Positions 12,351 through 24,719 are shown, numbered from the stretch's first letter. The stretch: 64,000 nucleotides of DNA from Haemaphysalis longicornis (GCA_013339765.2 CM023453.1:28597868-28661867); one strand, 5' to 3'. The notes: generated by a model from the sequence alone, not told the origin. A program made the numbers and translations.

Positions 12351-12749
12351 TAGATGCAACGCATCTCATTCACCCGCCTTCCCGGCATCCGGCGTTGTCT
12401 TCGTCGGCGTCCGCCCCTCCCCCATTCTCCTCGCCGCACCAGCTGCGCTCTCCGCCGCTCACCCCCTCTCCTCCCCGATAGCGAACACACTCTCGCGAGG
12501 GGCATTGGATTGGATTGGATTGGATTGGATTAAAGTGGATTGTGTTGGATTGTGTTTCGTCATAGCCGCGGCAGACGCACTGGCGCCGGCGCGTCCCCTC
12601 ACCGTTATGCGCGCTATAAAACGCGGTGCCTGCGCCGCTCCGCTCCATCGTTCCAGCGCCGTTCCTCCGCTGTCCAACGCTGCAATGTGAACCCCCTATG
12701 CGTCGCATCTACACAGGGGTTCCCGTGAGGGGAAGTGGGAGTTTTTTTT
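12351..12749. repeat. GGATT-group repeat, copy B
   Basis: This is the inverted partner of copy A, shortened by an internal deletion. It contains GGATT units at 12508-12550, the 37-bp module at 12558-12594 and a TATA-like GCTATAAAACGCGG (12612-12625). The outer ends TAGATGCAACGCATCT (12351) and AGATGCGACGC (inverted, near 12700) suggest short terminal inverted repeats. Confidence 0.8.
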
Positions 12750-13682
12750 AACTGCGCAGCGGAGAATTTCTTCTTTTTAGACGCTACCACCCCGCGGTGA
12801 GGTTGTGTTTCTTGCTTCTCTATGTGAGAGCGATGATGGATGCAGCGACTTCGGTGTAATTTGTTTGTAGCAAAATAATTACTGTGAACAGTAGTGTGTT
12901 AAGTGCGTTCCCGTTGATTTTTGCTGCTACGTCTGATTTACGTCTACCTTATTTGTTTCCCGTTTTTCCGGACTGAAAGCGATAGCTGCATGTTTAGCTT
13001 AATAACATTTTATGCCACAGATTGGCAGATAGAATAGGGCAAAAACGGAGCTCTGCCCCTAAAGACGAATGAGCTTCCTTCGATCACTGAGCGGGTAGTA
13101 GCAGCGAAGTTTCGAAAAAGAGGACGTGGACGCTACTCGTTCACATTTCCTGTTTGCCTTATTTCACGGATGGCAACCTAGGGGAACGTGTACGGGAAGT
13201 GTATTGATGGTGCGTTCACCCACCGATTCAGCGCACAGCGCATTTAGCCCTCATCCACGCTCTCTCCCGTGCGCTGACTCGTGACTCTTTTCTGCTGACC
13301 ATGTGTCGTTGACTGGTCGGGCTAAGTTCTAAGTTTCCACTAGTATACCAACAGCGTTAGTCAGTACAGCCCATATTGACAGTGTGCCTGATTTTTCTTC
13401 TCGTGGTAGGGATCAGCGGCGACAAATTGTTTTAAATATGTAATTATATTCACCCATTTCTCTTCGTATTTTACTAACTATGCTGCCTCACATGCAGGTG
13501 TTCGGCCGAACGAATCACCCGTGGCCTATCCGTAGGCCTGCGAACGTGATATTTAGGCCATCGTCATTATCAGAGCTCTTTAAGGTGGGCTTTACTGTAT
13601 GGTTCTTAGTATACACATGTTGCCCGTTCAACCAGTTATTTCAAGCTTCGCTTGGAGAAAAACAGTTCAGGAAAGCTTGCAC

Positions 13683-13967
13683 TCACGCGCAAGACTTGAC
13701 TGGCGAAGCTGTCATAGGTGGACATTGACGAACACAAAATTGAGCTTCAGTGTCGTTGTAGTGTCGTGGTCGACGTCGGCGGCATGGCATTTCAATGACC
13801 TTATGCTGAGCAAGGTCAGAGTGAGCTCGTCGTTTTGGTCGAAGTTTTCGTACGCCACTCTGCAGGCGCGACTTTATGGTCTCTAGCGAATGCTTTGCCC
13901 GCCGAGCCTCCCGAAGAAGAGCGGCCTCTTCTTTCTGGGCCGTGCGAACTATCCGCGGCCGGGCCAT
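13683..13967 (-). pseudogene. Possible remnant of a repetitive tick ORF (EARRAK-type)
   Basis: The minus strand reads VRTAQKEEAALLREARRAK near its start, a charged helical segment like those in repeat-associated tick proteins that begin with a similar RTxxEEAAxREARRAK block. The frame continues about 60 residues with basic composition (RLQSGVRKLRPKRRAH) and then becomes featureless. It has no intact gene context, promoter or introns that I can define. The resemblance is from memory of the pattern, so treat it as a lead. Confidence 0.3.
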
Positions 13968-15195
13968 GTGGAGTCACTGATCGCCTACAGCAGCTTCGAC
14001 ATTCAAGTCGTCTACGGTACAGAGCGCATCCGCACGACGACACGAGAACGAACGGACGAGGGGCGTACGCTGTGACGTCTTTCTCGTTCCGAGTAAGTGT
14101 GGCCACTATACGGCGAACGTTGAAGTGTTTTTGTATAACCAGTGTTGGCCAATCTCCTTAGGTTGGTATGCTTGGCTTGACGATCGTGCGCTTGAGGCAC
14201 GCGTAAACGAGCGCTCGGCCTTTTCTTGGTAGTTTTAACTGCGGACACCGTACACAAACGATTGGCTGAACTACTTCGCGGTTGAAAATGGTGTTTCGTT
14301 ATCTAATGGTCTTCATGATAAGGAACTTCTCAATGTTCTTGTGAACTGCTTGCTATACACCACTGCGAATTCCGCACTTCTGTCATTGGTATGATGTAAT
14401 CAATCAATAAAGCAACCAACCAATCAGTCAGGAGATGCCGAAAGCGCAGGCTTTGTTGCTCTTTCTGGGGAAACTCCGATTACTTAAATTACCCGTTCCC
14501 CCATCGGCGTCGCTGGATTACCAGCGCGCGCTTGTGTCTATTTCCCCGCTTTAATTTTGCCGCGAAGGGTTAATCTGTCGGTTATCTTGTTTAACGGATG
14601 TGTTAACGTTTCCGCGGCCTATAACAGCGGCAGAATTGCTTTGCGGGAGCCGGGAAGGTTACGCGGGTCCACCATCATTCGGGAACTTTCAACTTTGACC
14701 GCGCGGCCACAGTTGGTGACCTGTGAATCTTCTGTCGCGATGCGGGCACCGGGGTTACTGGTGCGTGGGTGCTTTCGTGCGTGACCAACGAGGCGCGCGG
14801 ACACGAAACGCGCGGGAGTGTTTGTGTACCGTTGGGGAAGCGAAGCAGTGTTTTCAATCAGCCGGCCCCCATCGATCGACGAGCTTCCCGCACTCGCCTA
14901 CTGGCACCGTGCAGTGTAGCGATTCTCCCCGTCTCCCCTCTTCCCACGCTCCATCTCCGTTCTCCAGCCCCATTAGTAGATTGTGTTTATCTGGAACGCA
15001 ACCGCTTCGCATGCACGTGTAGTCGCGCCAAGACCTGCCGAGAGAGGTGCGCGTGGACGCGTTTGCAGTCGCTAGAAGACGAGGGGGCTGCTAATCCGCC
15101 CACCTTCGTTAGCACCCGGTTGTGACCTTCTGTTTCGTCAACAGTAACCACCTCGGTGGCGACGTTGTGCTGCTTAGCTCATGGACGTGGGTTCG

Positions 15196-15290
15196 ACATC
15201 GGCCGCGGTGGCTGCTTTTCCGATGGAGGCGAAAAGCGAAAGCGCCCATGTGTCCAGATTCCGCCGCACGTTAAAGATCAGGTTGTCGGA
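15196..15290 (+). mobile_element. Ruka-type SINE, internal fragment
   Basis: GGCCGCGGTGGCTGCTTTTC followed by GATGGAGGCGAAAAGCGAAA and CGCACGTTAAAGATCAGG matches the SINE middle. Most of the tRNA head and the 3' end are missing. It abuts a copy of the three-copy repeat family. Confidence 0.7.
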
Positions 15291-15299
15291 CCGGGGTTT

Positions 15300-15604
15300 T
15301 TTTTTTAGGGGGGCGAAGGCCCTTAGGGGCTGGACCTGTTGGTGTCTCCTGTCGTCGTCGTAATCGTCGTCTCACTTAATCACGGGGCTAAAACACCGGG
15401 ACACTTGTTTACGCCTCGCGTTAGAGAGCTTCGTGCTTCAAAGATTGGGGTCTTTTAGAGCAAAGCTGTATGCCTCTACCCCCCCAGAAGTTTCATCTCC
15501 GTTGGCAAAAACGCCAAGGCGCAAAGAATACACTTTTTCACTGCATGCTTCGCCCCTCCCCAGATTTCACGTTAGTGGAGATGGCCCGGGATTTTTTTTT
15601 CTTT
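15300..15604. repeat. Dispersed repeat family X, copy 2
   Basis: It is collinear with the other two copies, beginning TTTTTTTAGGG and AGGGGCTGGACCTGTTGG and ending GATGGCCCGGGATTTTTTTT. It follows a Ruka fragment directly. Confidence 0.75.
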
Positions 15605-15624
15605 CCTTTTTTTTTTGCGAGGAG

Positions 15625-15740
15625 GGCGGGGTCGGTTCTGGTTCGGGTTAAAGCCATTCGACTTCGGTTCCCGAGCACAATTCTGTTCCGGTTGGAACCG
15701 GGTCGAACAGGTTAAAATGGATTCAAACGGGTTCGGAGAA
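15625..15740. repeat. GGTTC-rich degenerate repeat, second patch
   Basis: GGTTCTGGTTCGGG, GTTCCGGTTGGAACC and GGGTTCGG units match the style of the 17.3-kb patch. An A-run follows (15740-15749). Confidence 0.5.
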
Positions 15741-16309
15741 AAAAAAAACATCAGTGTTTTTTTTTTTCGTTTTATTTTTAAGTGCTGCGCTTTCGTTTCT
15801 TCGTTTCTCTGCCAAATCGGTATAAAAACAAATTCATAATGTGGCGTTGTTGTAAATGCTGACTTGGCTAACTTGACTGTACACTGCAAAATGTTTCCCA
15901 TTGTAGTCCAGTGATTAAAACAGCAACTGACGCTAAATTAAGGTTCGCGGGGACATTTAAGGCATGCTTACGTGTGTGAGTGTGACAGTATACTACTCTT
16001 TATGGCCGCAATTTATATTCATTATTTTATTTTAGTCCATTAATGCAATTAATTTTAGTATTCTTGACTTATAAACCCGCAGTTTCATAGCCCGCAGTTG
16101 TTTTGTTGAGGAAAACAGCAACAATGGCTCCGCGTAGCCGCCGCGTAGCCGCCGTGGTGCCACCTGTGCTCCACTCCCATAGCCGACCAGTGACGGGCCG
16201 CACCTCGTATCCAAATATTGCATCTTTGGGCGACGGCGGGCAGCCAACTTTCTGGACAGCACAGAGCCTGACCGTCCGCCATATTTTTAGTACCACCAAA
16301 TGTCGCTAC

Positions 16310-16572
16310 AAACACGCGCGCACACGCACGTACGCACACGTATGCACACGCTCACACACTCATACACGCACGCACAGACACACACACACACGCACGCAAA
16401 CACACGCACGCCCGCACACAGACACGACCGCACGCATGCACAAGCACGCATATGCACATGCATGACAGCCACATGACACGCACACGCACACAATCACCGA
16501 CACACGCACGTACACGCACGCATGCGCGCGCGCACGCACGCACGCACACACACGCGTATGTGCGCGCGCACC
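16310..16572. repeat. Long purine-pyrimidine (CA/CG) array
   Basis: About 260 bases of imperfect CACACG/CACGCA units. Alternating purine-pyrimidine sequence of this kind can adopt Z-DNA. Cys/Val or His/Thr-rich frames here are not genes. Confidence 0.95.
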
Positions 16573-17229
16573 TATTTTTGTTTAATGAAGCAAGTAATGC
16601 ATGGTTTCAACGGGGTTTTATCTTTAACGCAGGAGCATGGGCAGTGCCAGAATTCGAAAACTGTCCGGCATCGAGGGATTTCGTTCTCCCCACCTTCCAC
16701 CTGCTCACAGACGGGCCAAACGGAAGGAACGGGCATAATTAATCGCCGACCATAGGGAAACACCGGCGATAGCAACGTGCTGATGGCAGTTCAGCGACAG
16801 GGGACAGCGAGTGGGTCCATGTAAAGATTGTAGCTTAGCGAATTCACAAGCAGCAGTAGTTATCGCTCGTCCTCCAAGGCTGCAGAGTGGCAGCACGAAG
16901 GGTGAAGAGGCATTAAAGAGCGCGGTGGGATTTCCTTCGCACAAAACCAGTTGATCGCTCTTTTTTTTTTTTTCAGTTCAATTGCATCCTACAGTCTCAC
17001 ATCATATAAGTACTTGTTCCGAAAACCCTTGCATGAATACAAAATATGCATTAGGCGACTATCAACTTCCGTGCGAGATGTCTATCTTACGCTAGAAACA
17101 ACATAGCAGCGCAATAAGTGCGTAAAGAAGGACGTTTTTTTAGAGTTTAGGTTGTCGTCACCCAGAAATTTTCGACTTTTTTGTGTGCAACTAAATTTTC
17201 TGATTGGTTGAGCAAGTACCACAAAAATA

Positions 17230-17464
17230 CTGAGGTTGGTCCGACCAACTCGATACGTTTCCGTTCACTGTAACCGTTCCCAAAACCCCGTTTCACTAAC
17301 CGTTCCCGGAACCGGTTCGGAACGGTCCCTGTGATTCGTTCCGGTTCGGGTTCAATTCCTAAATGGCGGAAAAAATATGGGTCCGGTTCGGTACCGGTTC
17401 TGGGCAAAAAATTGGGTTCAGTTCCGGTTTTCGGTTCGGTTCTGGTTCCGTTTCGACACCCTTA
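17230..17464. repeat. GGTTC/GGTTCGGTTC-rich degenerate repeat
   Basis: Dozens of GGTTCGG, CCGGTTC and GAACCGG variants occupy the stretch, ending TTTCGACACCC. Similar units appear in the same orientation at 15625-15735. TTTCGACACCC-type ends with GAACC arrays occur at the tips of some DNA transposons, but no partner end was found. Confidence 0.6.
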
Positions 17465-17560
17465 TAAAGATCCCAGGTGGTCGAGATTAAACCAGAGCCC
17501 TTCACTATACTGCGCGCCCCCATAGCCTACGCGCAGCTTCGGCGCGTTAAACCCCTAAAA
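17465..17560 (+). mobile_element. Ruka-type SINE, 3' fragment
   Basis: AAGATCCCAGGTGGTCGAGA followed by AGAGCCCTTCACTA and CAGCTTCGGCGCGTTAAA matches the SINE 3' half. No head is present. It directly follows the GGTTC-rich repeat ending at 17464. Confidence 0.75.
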
Positions 17561-17984
17561 TTTGCGAATTTCCTCAATACAATAGAACTGGCTGCTCCTG
17601 CATGGCGCGAAGCATCAATTAAATGCTGTGGTGAGCTGCACACTGCTCCTAAACCAATGCAAAGCATGCCGAATCACTGTTCTTACGAGAAAAAATGGGC
17701 ACAAATAATCATTTAGAACATTTTTACATAAAAGTCCCCCGACTTGAAAGAAACATGTAGAACCGCGGGGTCTCAAATACAGGCCGTTACAGTAAGGACC
17801 CGATACTCTATCCCAAAGTCACGGAGTTTTTTTTTTTTTTTTTTTAACAAAGCCACGGAGTTAAAACGGACGTCCTGTTCAGCAGTTCGTCATAAAATTG
17901 TCGCTTGTATTGAAAGAGAACCAGTAGATGGGGCTAGGTGCTTGCGGTTCCATACCCTTTCGGGTACGGAAGAGCAATGCGATC

Positions 17985-18229
17985 GGACCCGCCGCGGTGG
18001 CTCAGTGGCTATGGCGTTGTGCTGCTGCGCCAAAGGACGCGGGTTCGATTCCCGGCCGCGCGCGGCGGCCGCTTTTCTGATGGAGGCGAAACGCGAAAGC
18101 GGCCGTGTGTTTGAGATTTCGGTGCACATTAAAGATCCCCAGGTGGTCAAAATTAATCCGGAGCCCTCCACTACGGCGCGCCTCATCGCCTGTGCAGCGT
18201 CGGATCGTTAAACACTACACACAATCAAT
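17985..18229 (+). mobile_element. Ruka-type tRNA-derived SINE, full length with target duplication
   Basis: The 245-bp element begins with a tRNA-like head (GCCGCGGTGGCTCAGTGG as A box, GGTTCGATTCC as B box). The body holds GATGGAGGCGAAACGCGAAA, AAAGATCCCCAGGTGG and AATCCGGAGCCCTCCACTAC, and the end is AAACACTACACACAATCAAT. It is flanked by exact 10-bp direct repeats CAATGCGATC at 17975-17984 and 18230-18239. The intact promoter boxes and duplication mark it as the youngest SINE here. Confidence 0.9.
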
Positions 18230-18239
18230 CAATGCGATC

Positions 18240-21200
18240 AGTAGAGGCCATCTGGGGATTCCCCATCGACAAACGTTCCTCCGTACTTCGTAAGAGCGGT
18301 CGGCTCTCGGTTTTGGCTGAAGATCCAACTGACCTTGGGTTCCTTATCGCAAGCCCCTGCACATATTCTAAGAGCTACTTTGGGATGACCCGATTTTATT
18401 TGAAATTCATTTCAACGAGGACAGGACGGAATGAGTTCCGCGGTGGCCCTAGCGCGCGGTGCAATGTTAAGCCGAAATCTTGACGCGGCGAATTTGTTCT
18501 GGCCGCGCGTTTCACCGAAACGTATACAAAACAAACCTTGCGATCATGTAATACGTGTTTGCTGTTTGTCAGAGCTTATTCCAGATGTGTTCGTTTCATG
18601 ACCAGCTGTTTCAGATGGTTCTTTTTTTTTTTTTTTTTTTCGCATTCCTGGTTCTGCTCGCAGTCTTTCATGTATGTCCCTCAGTCAACGTCGCGAATCC
18701 CCATCCGCCAGACCGTGTGGGTTGTCAAGCAGACGAGCCGCGCATTCAATCAACTATTCACTCGGGCATGCGTACAACCTGTGCTCTCGAACCCGCGAGA
18801 ACGGGAGCTGCGCGCGTGTGTGCCTTATAGAGCGGAGCCGCTGCTCCGCCTTTGCCTAACGAGTTTTCTTGTACTGCGCGTCTCTCAGGATCCTTCCTTC
18901 CTTCTTTTCCCCGCACTGAGGCGCTCTCATCCCTCTCCTGCGCTTCCTTTTGGTGCCTATCAATTTCCTTCGTCCAACATCCCCAGCTCCCCATCCCTCC
19001 TCTCGAAGCGTTTACCTCTTTCTCAGCCGCCTCTTCCTGTTCCTTCTTTCCCCTACTTCCTCTGCCTGTTCTGTTGGCGCGTCGGGCTTCGTTTGTTTTT
19101 TATTTCTTCTTTTCCCCTCTCTTCGTTTTCTTCGGGTGGCCGCGGTTTGACTTGACTTCATTCGCGGTCCGCGCAAGCCATCGATCCCTGCCGTGTCAAC
19201 AGCGCGGTCTCCGTCTCCTGTGCGTGCGTGCGTGTGTGCGTGCGTGTGTGATCCCCCATTCGGCCCTGACGCGACTGCCCGGATTGCCCGCACATTCCCG
19301 GACGGAGAAGCCACCGGGTCACGGCTTGCCCGCTTGCTTCTCGAAGGACACGCTACTTAATTAACTTTTATTTTTCGCATGGGCCTGTCTTCGAGTCCAG
19401 ATCTGCCTTCAAATATGCATGGCTTTTTATTTTTTCTTTTTTGCCTAAGACCGCCTTCTTTCCTTGTATAATGCCGTAGATTTCTTTTGTCGGTTTTATT
19501 TCTTCATCTTCTCGTTGCTTTATTACGCATGCGCGTCACAACTCAATTTCATGCTGATTTCCGTGAGCTTCATAGAAGGCGGTGTGATCACTGCAGAAGC
19601 TTCTTTTGAAGCAATGGCGCGTTTTAGGAAAAAGCAAGAAACTCGTGGCGTATCTAATTAGGGCGTGTTAACCTAAAGAGCAATCTTCGAGCTGTCTTTT
19701 AGCAGGGTGGGTTCTCTTGTCGAGGCGCCTGTTAATTTGCATCTGCGTCAGCCCGCGATGTGCATTTTAGAAAGGCACTGAGCTTGGAAGTACGTTGAAG
19801 TTGGTGTCAGAAAACAGGCGTCAACTTATTATTTGCTCTATCAGAATTTCTATGCGCCGCGTCCTCATTCGACGTATTGGGTCGTAATGTTTTTCTGTCC
19901 TTGATATATATCTCTTAAGTTTAAACTCGAAGTTCTGCTAGACAGCCGGTTCTACGGTGATTGTAGCTATTAACGAAAGAGGGAATGAAAACGTCAACGT
20001 AAATGGAGTGTCCCGTTCGCCGAGGTGTGAAGTTTCAATTTTCGTTCCGGTCTCTCAAAATTGGTACTTCGCTCGTAATTCGTCCTATTTTAACGCTTCT
20101 GTTTGTCACGACATGCGTGCGCGTTTTTTTTTTTTTTTTTTTTTTTGCGCTGCTTAGTTTTGCAGTTCCTAGTATAACAACAGTTTTGCTCCTATACTTT
20201 TTCTATCTTAACGCCTCGTTCCACTCATACATTCTCGCACGAATCAGACCGTCATGTCTGTAGGGCGAAATTAAGTAGAGGTAACCGAAGTGCAAAACGG
20301 CTGCCTGCAGCGTGAAATCTGGGAAGGAAAAGCTGTCGAAAGATCCCCGTAGTTCCCGACATTGCAATACCCGGCGTGCAAATACGGCTACATTTTCGAA
20401 TCTCCCGCCAGATTTTAGACGAGGAGCTGCGCGGTTGGCTTCATACCGCCCTTGCTAAGTTTGCTCGGAAACACAAGTTGCGGGTCAAACTTGTGCAGCA
20501 ACGAAGCACAGAGAACTGAAATAACTGGGCCACTATTAAGCACACGTTACATTTTTTTCTTTGTAGTACATCTTTTCTTGGTTGAATCTTGTGTGGGCAC
20601 ACGCTGGCGGGAACGACTGCTACGTCCGCTGAAAGACCACGGTGTGTGGTGGCAGGCCAGCCTTGATGGATGGTACACTGTCCAAAGAAACCGAGTTTTG
20701 GGCCGCAATTTATCGCAAGGTTTCGTGCCAAGCGTATACGTGCCTCATATAGCCACACTCTATGCAAGCGGAAGTCGCCTTTTAAAGGTCCCCCGAAGTG
20801 TATAGGGCATGCTTGTGTATCGCTACCCGTTTCTTTGTGTATCCTGCGCGGTATCCAGCCCTTGGTATAGGCCTCCAAGGGGTCAGATGCGAGCGTGAAC
20901 GTCATTAGGGGAATATTGCGTCATTTATTTTTTCTCGTGAATAGTTTAAATTTTAGCGCGCCCGTCTGCTCTCCCGCAGGTTGAGCCATTCTCACAAACA
21001 ATGCTAGTTTTCTCGAGGACGCGCTATATAACGTAACGCCTATGTGATGTTCTCTATCCTTTTTTCCGTGTTTTATAACCATAAAAAATGCAGTAACGTT
21101 GAATGGCGTGCGAGTTGGTAAATGTTCATCTTCGCAGATGAACATTTACCAACTAAGGACTAAACGAGAAAGAACTGTGGACAGGCGCTTGTTCTGTGTT

Positions 21201-22864
21201 CCTGTCTTTCCTACGCTGCGAAAATGAATATAAAAGCTCTGTCAGTTCCCGTAGGCACGGGGTCCGCATATGTGAACTGGAAATTCTTGCGTATCTATAC
21301 ATGCCTTCATAATGGTGGTTTCCCTGTTAAGAAAGCGCTGAAGTCTCTTCTTTGTTGCAGCGCTCTTCTTTCGTCGTGCAAATTTATAATTCAAGGGGTT
21401 TAACAATCTATACTGCCGCACTTGGAGGAAAAAAGAATCTAATTTCAGCAGAGGGGTTCAATACACGCGAAATACTCCAGCCGTGTGATTGCAGCGAAAA
21501 AAAAAACGGTTATTGCATATCGCGTTCGCAGTTTGCTGCTTTTATGACTTTGTTCAGGTGGCAGGGTCCGCCGGGTTTCGGAAGCCAAGCGCGCACGGAA
21601 GTTCTGGGCCAGTCGCGTCTAAAAAGGCTTGTGAACGTGGCGTGCGCAGCGTAGTGGAATAGCACGATTTGTATGCTCCCGGAAAGTGGATATTTTCTAA
21701 GCACCCGTGCCGGGAGACGTTTCAGATATTCTGGACTGTTTATAAGCGGGTAAATGTTACTCTATCTATCCACGTCTTCCCTTTTCTGTGTTTAGCGATG
21801 TTTCCTTTCACGATTGGGCAGTCACATTGTGCACCTTTGTATACCTCTTGCCTTTGTATACCTCTCACGCGATATCTTTTTAAAACACGTTTCCAGCACT
21901 CCCGAGGCCCGACGTGATTGTCGCAGGGGTTTTATTTTCCTTTCCTCTTTTCTTCTGTTTAGTGACTGGGCCTTGCTGTGGGGCTTGCGATTCGCAGCCG
22001 ACACTGGAGTATCGTTTTTTTGTCTTCATTTCTTTTTAATTCTTTTTTTCTTGCTTCCTTCCTTTTCTTCTTTCTTCTTCAGCGCGTGCTCTGAATGACT
22101 CTCGACGTTTCCCCTTCTTCCGTGTAGCGTTCTCGGAAGACCCCCTTCGTAATACACACCGTACTACAAAATAAATACCGCGGGGCGAAATAGCTCTTTT
22201 GCCTATCGATCGCCCGTCCAATGGCTTTAGGATCGCTTCCCCATTCCCGCTGCCGGCTCGACGACTCGTATCCCGTTCCCCGGCCTTTTGTTTCTCGGCA
22301 TTTTTTCCCTTTCATTCTCGTCGAACCGCAAGGGGAGACAGCGGCGGCGGCGGCAGCTCCGAATCGAACAAACGCGACCGCGAATGTGCGGATTCGCTGG
22401 TAGAAAGTCTCGTCGCTCATTTCCTTTCTCGCCCGGCCAGATCCTTCGACATTTGCTTACGCCGTGTATACGTGCGCGAAGGAGTATGCGCTGTGACCCG
22501 GAAGAAAAGTGTGGGGCATAAAAGCGAGCCCGGTGGAATGCCGCTCCGGCGCTCTTGATTTTTAGCGAGAAAGAAGCGAGAAAAAAATCCTAACGTAGGT
22601 AAGTCTGCTTACGTGCTTTGAAGGCGAAAGCCTAGCCATTATCATAGACTTCTTACTGCTATAGACATCGCGTTTAATTGCGTCTCTTTCTTCGCTTTCG
22701 TTTTTTCGCCTTTTGAAGCGAATTACTCTTACAGGCGTACTGGCCGCAGTTCGCACGGCAGCTTCTCCACAGTGAGAGCGCTCCTCCGCGTGCACCTGGT
22801 TTACTTGCGTGCGGTCACGTTCACGTGTTACGCAGAACGCATCGGGCTATTTCTTCCATTCTGG
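18240..22864. other. Intergenic, T-rich runs
   Basis: Poly-T at 18620-18640 and 20125-20146, C/T-rich stretch 18840-19160, perfect hairpin at 21113-21154. Otherwise no gene or element is recognised. Confidence 0.55.
21113..21154. other. Perfect 19-bp hairpin with TCGC loop
   Basis: AGTTGGTAAATGTTCATCT, then TCGC, then its exact reverse complement. There are no mismatches or bulges. It is too short for a microRNA precursor and no T-run follows for pol III. Confidence 0.85.
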
Positions 22865-22955
22865 CACCGTGCCGGGTTAGCGCTGTAGTGAGCGCACTTG
22901 GCTCCTGCTTTGGTGATCCCGGTTCAAATCCCACACGGACCCAAAAGTGTTTTCC
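22865..22955 (+). mobile_element. tRNA-like SINE head, not Ruka
   Basis: GCCGGGTTAGCGCTGTAGTG and GGTTCAAATCCCACACGG resemble A and B boxes 40 bases apart, with a short body after. The sequence does not fold into a complete tRNA on inspection and lacks Ruka body motifs. It is probably another tRNA-derived SINE. Confidence 0.45.
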
Positions 22956-23229
22956 TCTTTGCAGCGGGGGCCATTTTGTTATCATTTGTGTTGACAAATG
23001 ACGACCATAGTCAGTTTTCGTGTATGCTGAGGCATTTAAAGCTTTCACCTTAAGAAATGTTCGCTATGTTTCTACGACTTATAGAATCGCTGAGTGCGCA
23101 TATGGGGAAGCGCTGCTGTTTCGTTCGAACTCAAAAAATTTATATTCTTTGGAACGCGAATTCAATTGCGAATTTGCGTTCTACGCGCTGAAGACTGCTC
23201 AAGAGACGCGCCCTACTAGACGTTCTGCT

Positions 23230-23375
23230 CGGATCCTATAGCGTAAGCCGAAATCTCGTATTGAGGGCGGCTTTTATTTTTCGCTTTTACCAGGAAATAC
23301 GGCCGCTGCGTCTGGGAGTTGAACCCGTGTCCTCCTGCTAAGCAGCGCCACGTTTTAGCTACCGAGGTGTCTTGA
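23230..23375 (-). mobile_element. Diverged Ruka-like SINE remnant
   Basis: Minus strand: CACCTCGGTAGCTAAAACGT as a worn A-box side, GGGTTCAACTCCCAG as B box, then GCAGCGGCCGTATTTCCTGG and a CGAGATTTCGGCTT body end. The order matches Ruka, but identity is low. Confidence 0.6.
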
Positions 23376-24719
23376 GACCGTTTTTTTTTTCCTCCTTTTT
23401 TAAAGAATGTTTCGCGAAAGTTTTTTTCTTCTCATATTTCTTTCCGCAATGCGTAGCTTCGACATTTAGAACTGTCAGCCGTGATCAGCGTGCTAAAAAA
23501 TGGAAAAATATAGCCTTAGCTAATTACCCAATCAAAGCGTGAGAAACGTGGAGAGATGATTCACACAGTTAATGGCTAGTAATTGTCATGTTTCTGGAAA
23601 GCTTTTTTTTTTTTTTCTAATTTTAGTTCGTCGATCGAGTTAAGCGAAATTGCCGCGGCCGCCGTTATCTGTATTGCTATAAAGCAGTGGGTACGTGCGC
23701 CAAGCTCCGTATCTTCGTCCCACGCACCCGTTGTCCGCAACAGCTGGAACAGCCTTCTGGCCGAGGGGCGCGGCGGTACTGGCTTGGCATGCCGGCCTCG
23801 GACGATGCCCGCGCGATCGTGACTTTTCCACGACGCGTTCCACTCTCCCGCGTGGGAGAAAGTCTCTCCTTCCGGGATGGAGTGCGGCTATTCGGCGTTC
23901 CGGGCACGTCTCCCATGCGCGCCATATCCCGGGGAACCCTCCCGAGCGGCGTTATTCCTGCGGGGCGGACAAGGAATGAATATCACGAAGGGACGCCGAC
24001 GCGGCGCTGTGAAATGTTGGTTGCGCCGCGTTCTTCCCTTTCTATACAGCCCCGCATATTTTGTGCCGCCCGCTTGCTTGACGCGCACGATACACATGCC
24101 ACGCTCTCCTCTAAAGTTGCTTCTGCAGAGTGTTCATAAACAGAGGGATCCACGCGAAAAGCGCTGGAATGTTTGGCCATTCAGTAACCGCGTGACCAAA
24201 TTTCGTAACGGCCTTGTGGCTTCCTAAAGAGCCAGTCTTCCGTGGTACCGAGTCTCGATGCCTTTATTTCAAGCTGCACGAGTTTACCACACCATTCGTT
24301 TCAGCTGCCTGCACGATAGCTATGACTTAGTACTAGTCTTGGCTCTTTATCTTGGTTTTTCTTGGCAGTTTAGACTTGTCAGTATTATGATGGCCCCACC
24401 TTTGCGGGCTGGTTTCGTTATATTGCTGACCGGCTGAAAAATCACCTACTGGTTGGCATCGGGCGCGTGTTCTGATGACACCCTTCCGTACGGCTGCTGT
24501 TGCCGTGTTTATCACGTTGGTCGTTCGGTGTAGGGAAGGTATTTAATAAACAGGGAGGTTATTTTTAGTTTTACAAGGGGGAGCTTATCCTGACGAACCT
24601 TGGCAGGCTTTTGGGCGGTCAATTTTTTGTAGCCGCTTTCAGCTCTTGGGCGGCCGTATGCTAATGAAAAAAAAAAAAGCGTTTCCTCCATAGCAAAGAG
24701 CATCAACATAAAGTATATG

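Noticed and set aside
12508..12550. GGATT pentamers as telomeric TTAGG
   Set aside because: GGATT is the reversed spelling, not the same or complementary repeat. It belongs to the dispersed repeat family.
16085..16339. Minus-strand frame starting at an AAAATATGGCGGACGG-type start
   Set aside because: It resembles a first-exon start, but the protein has no family features and the frame runs into the CA array. Alternative frames look equally coding.
17985..18060. A functional tRNA gene at SINE heads
   Set aside because: The heads have A and B boxes but no full cloverleaf or acceptor stem, and they continue into SINE bodies.
18538..19155. 205-codon plus-strand open frame
   Set aside because: Phe/Ser/Leu/Pro-rich translation of a poly-T and C/T-rich stretch. 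No conserved feature.
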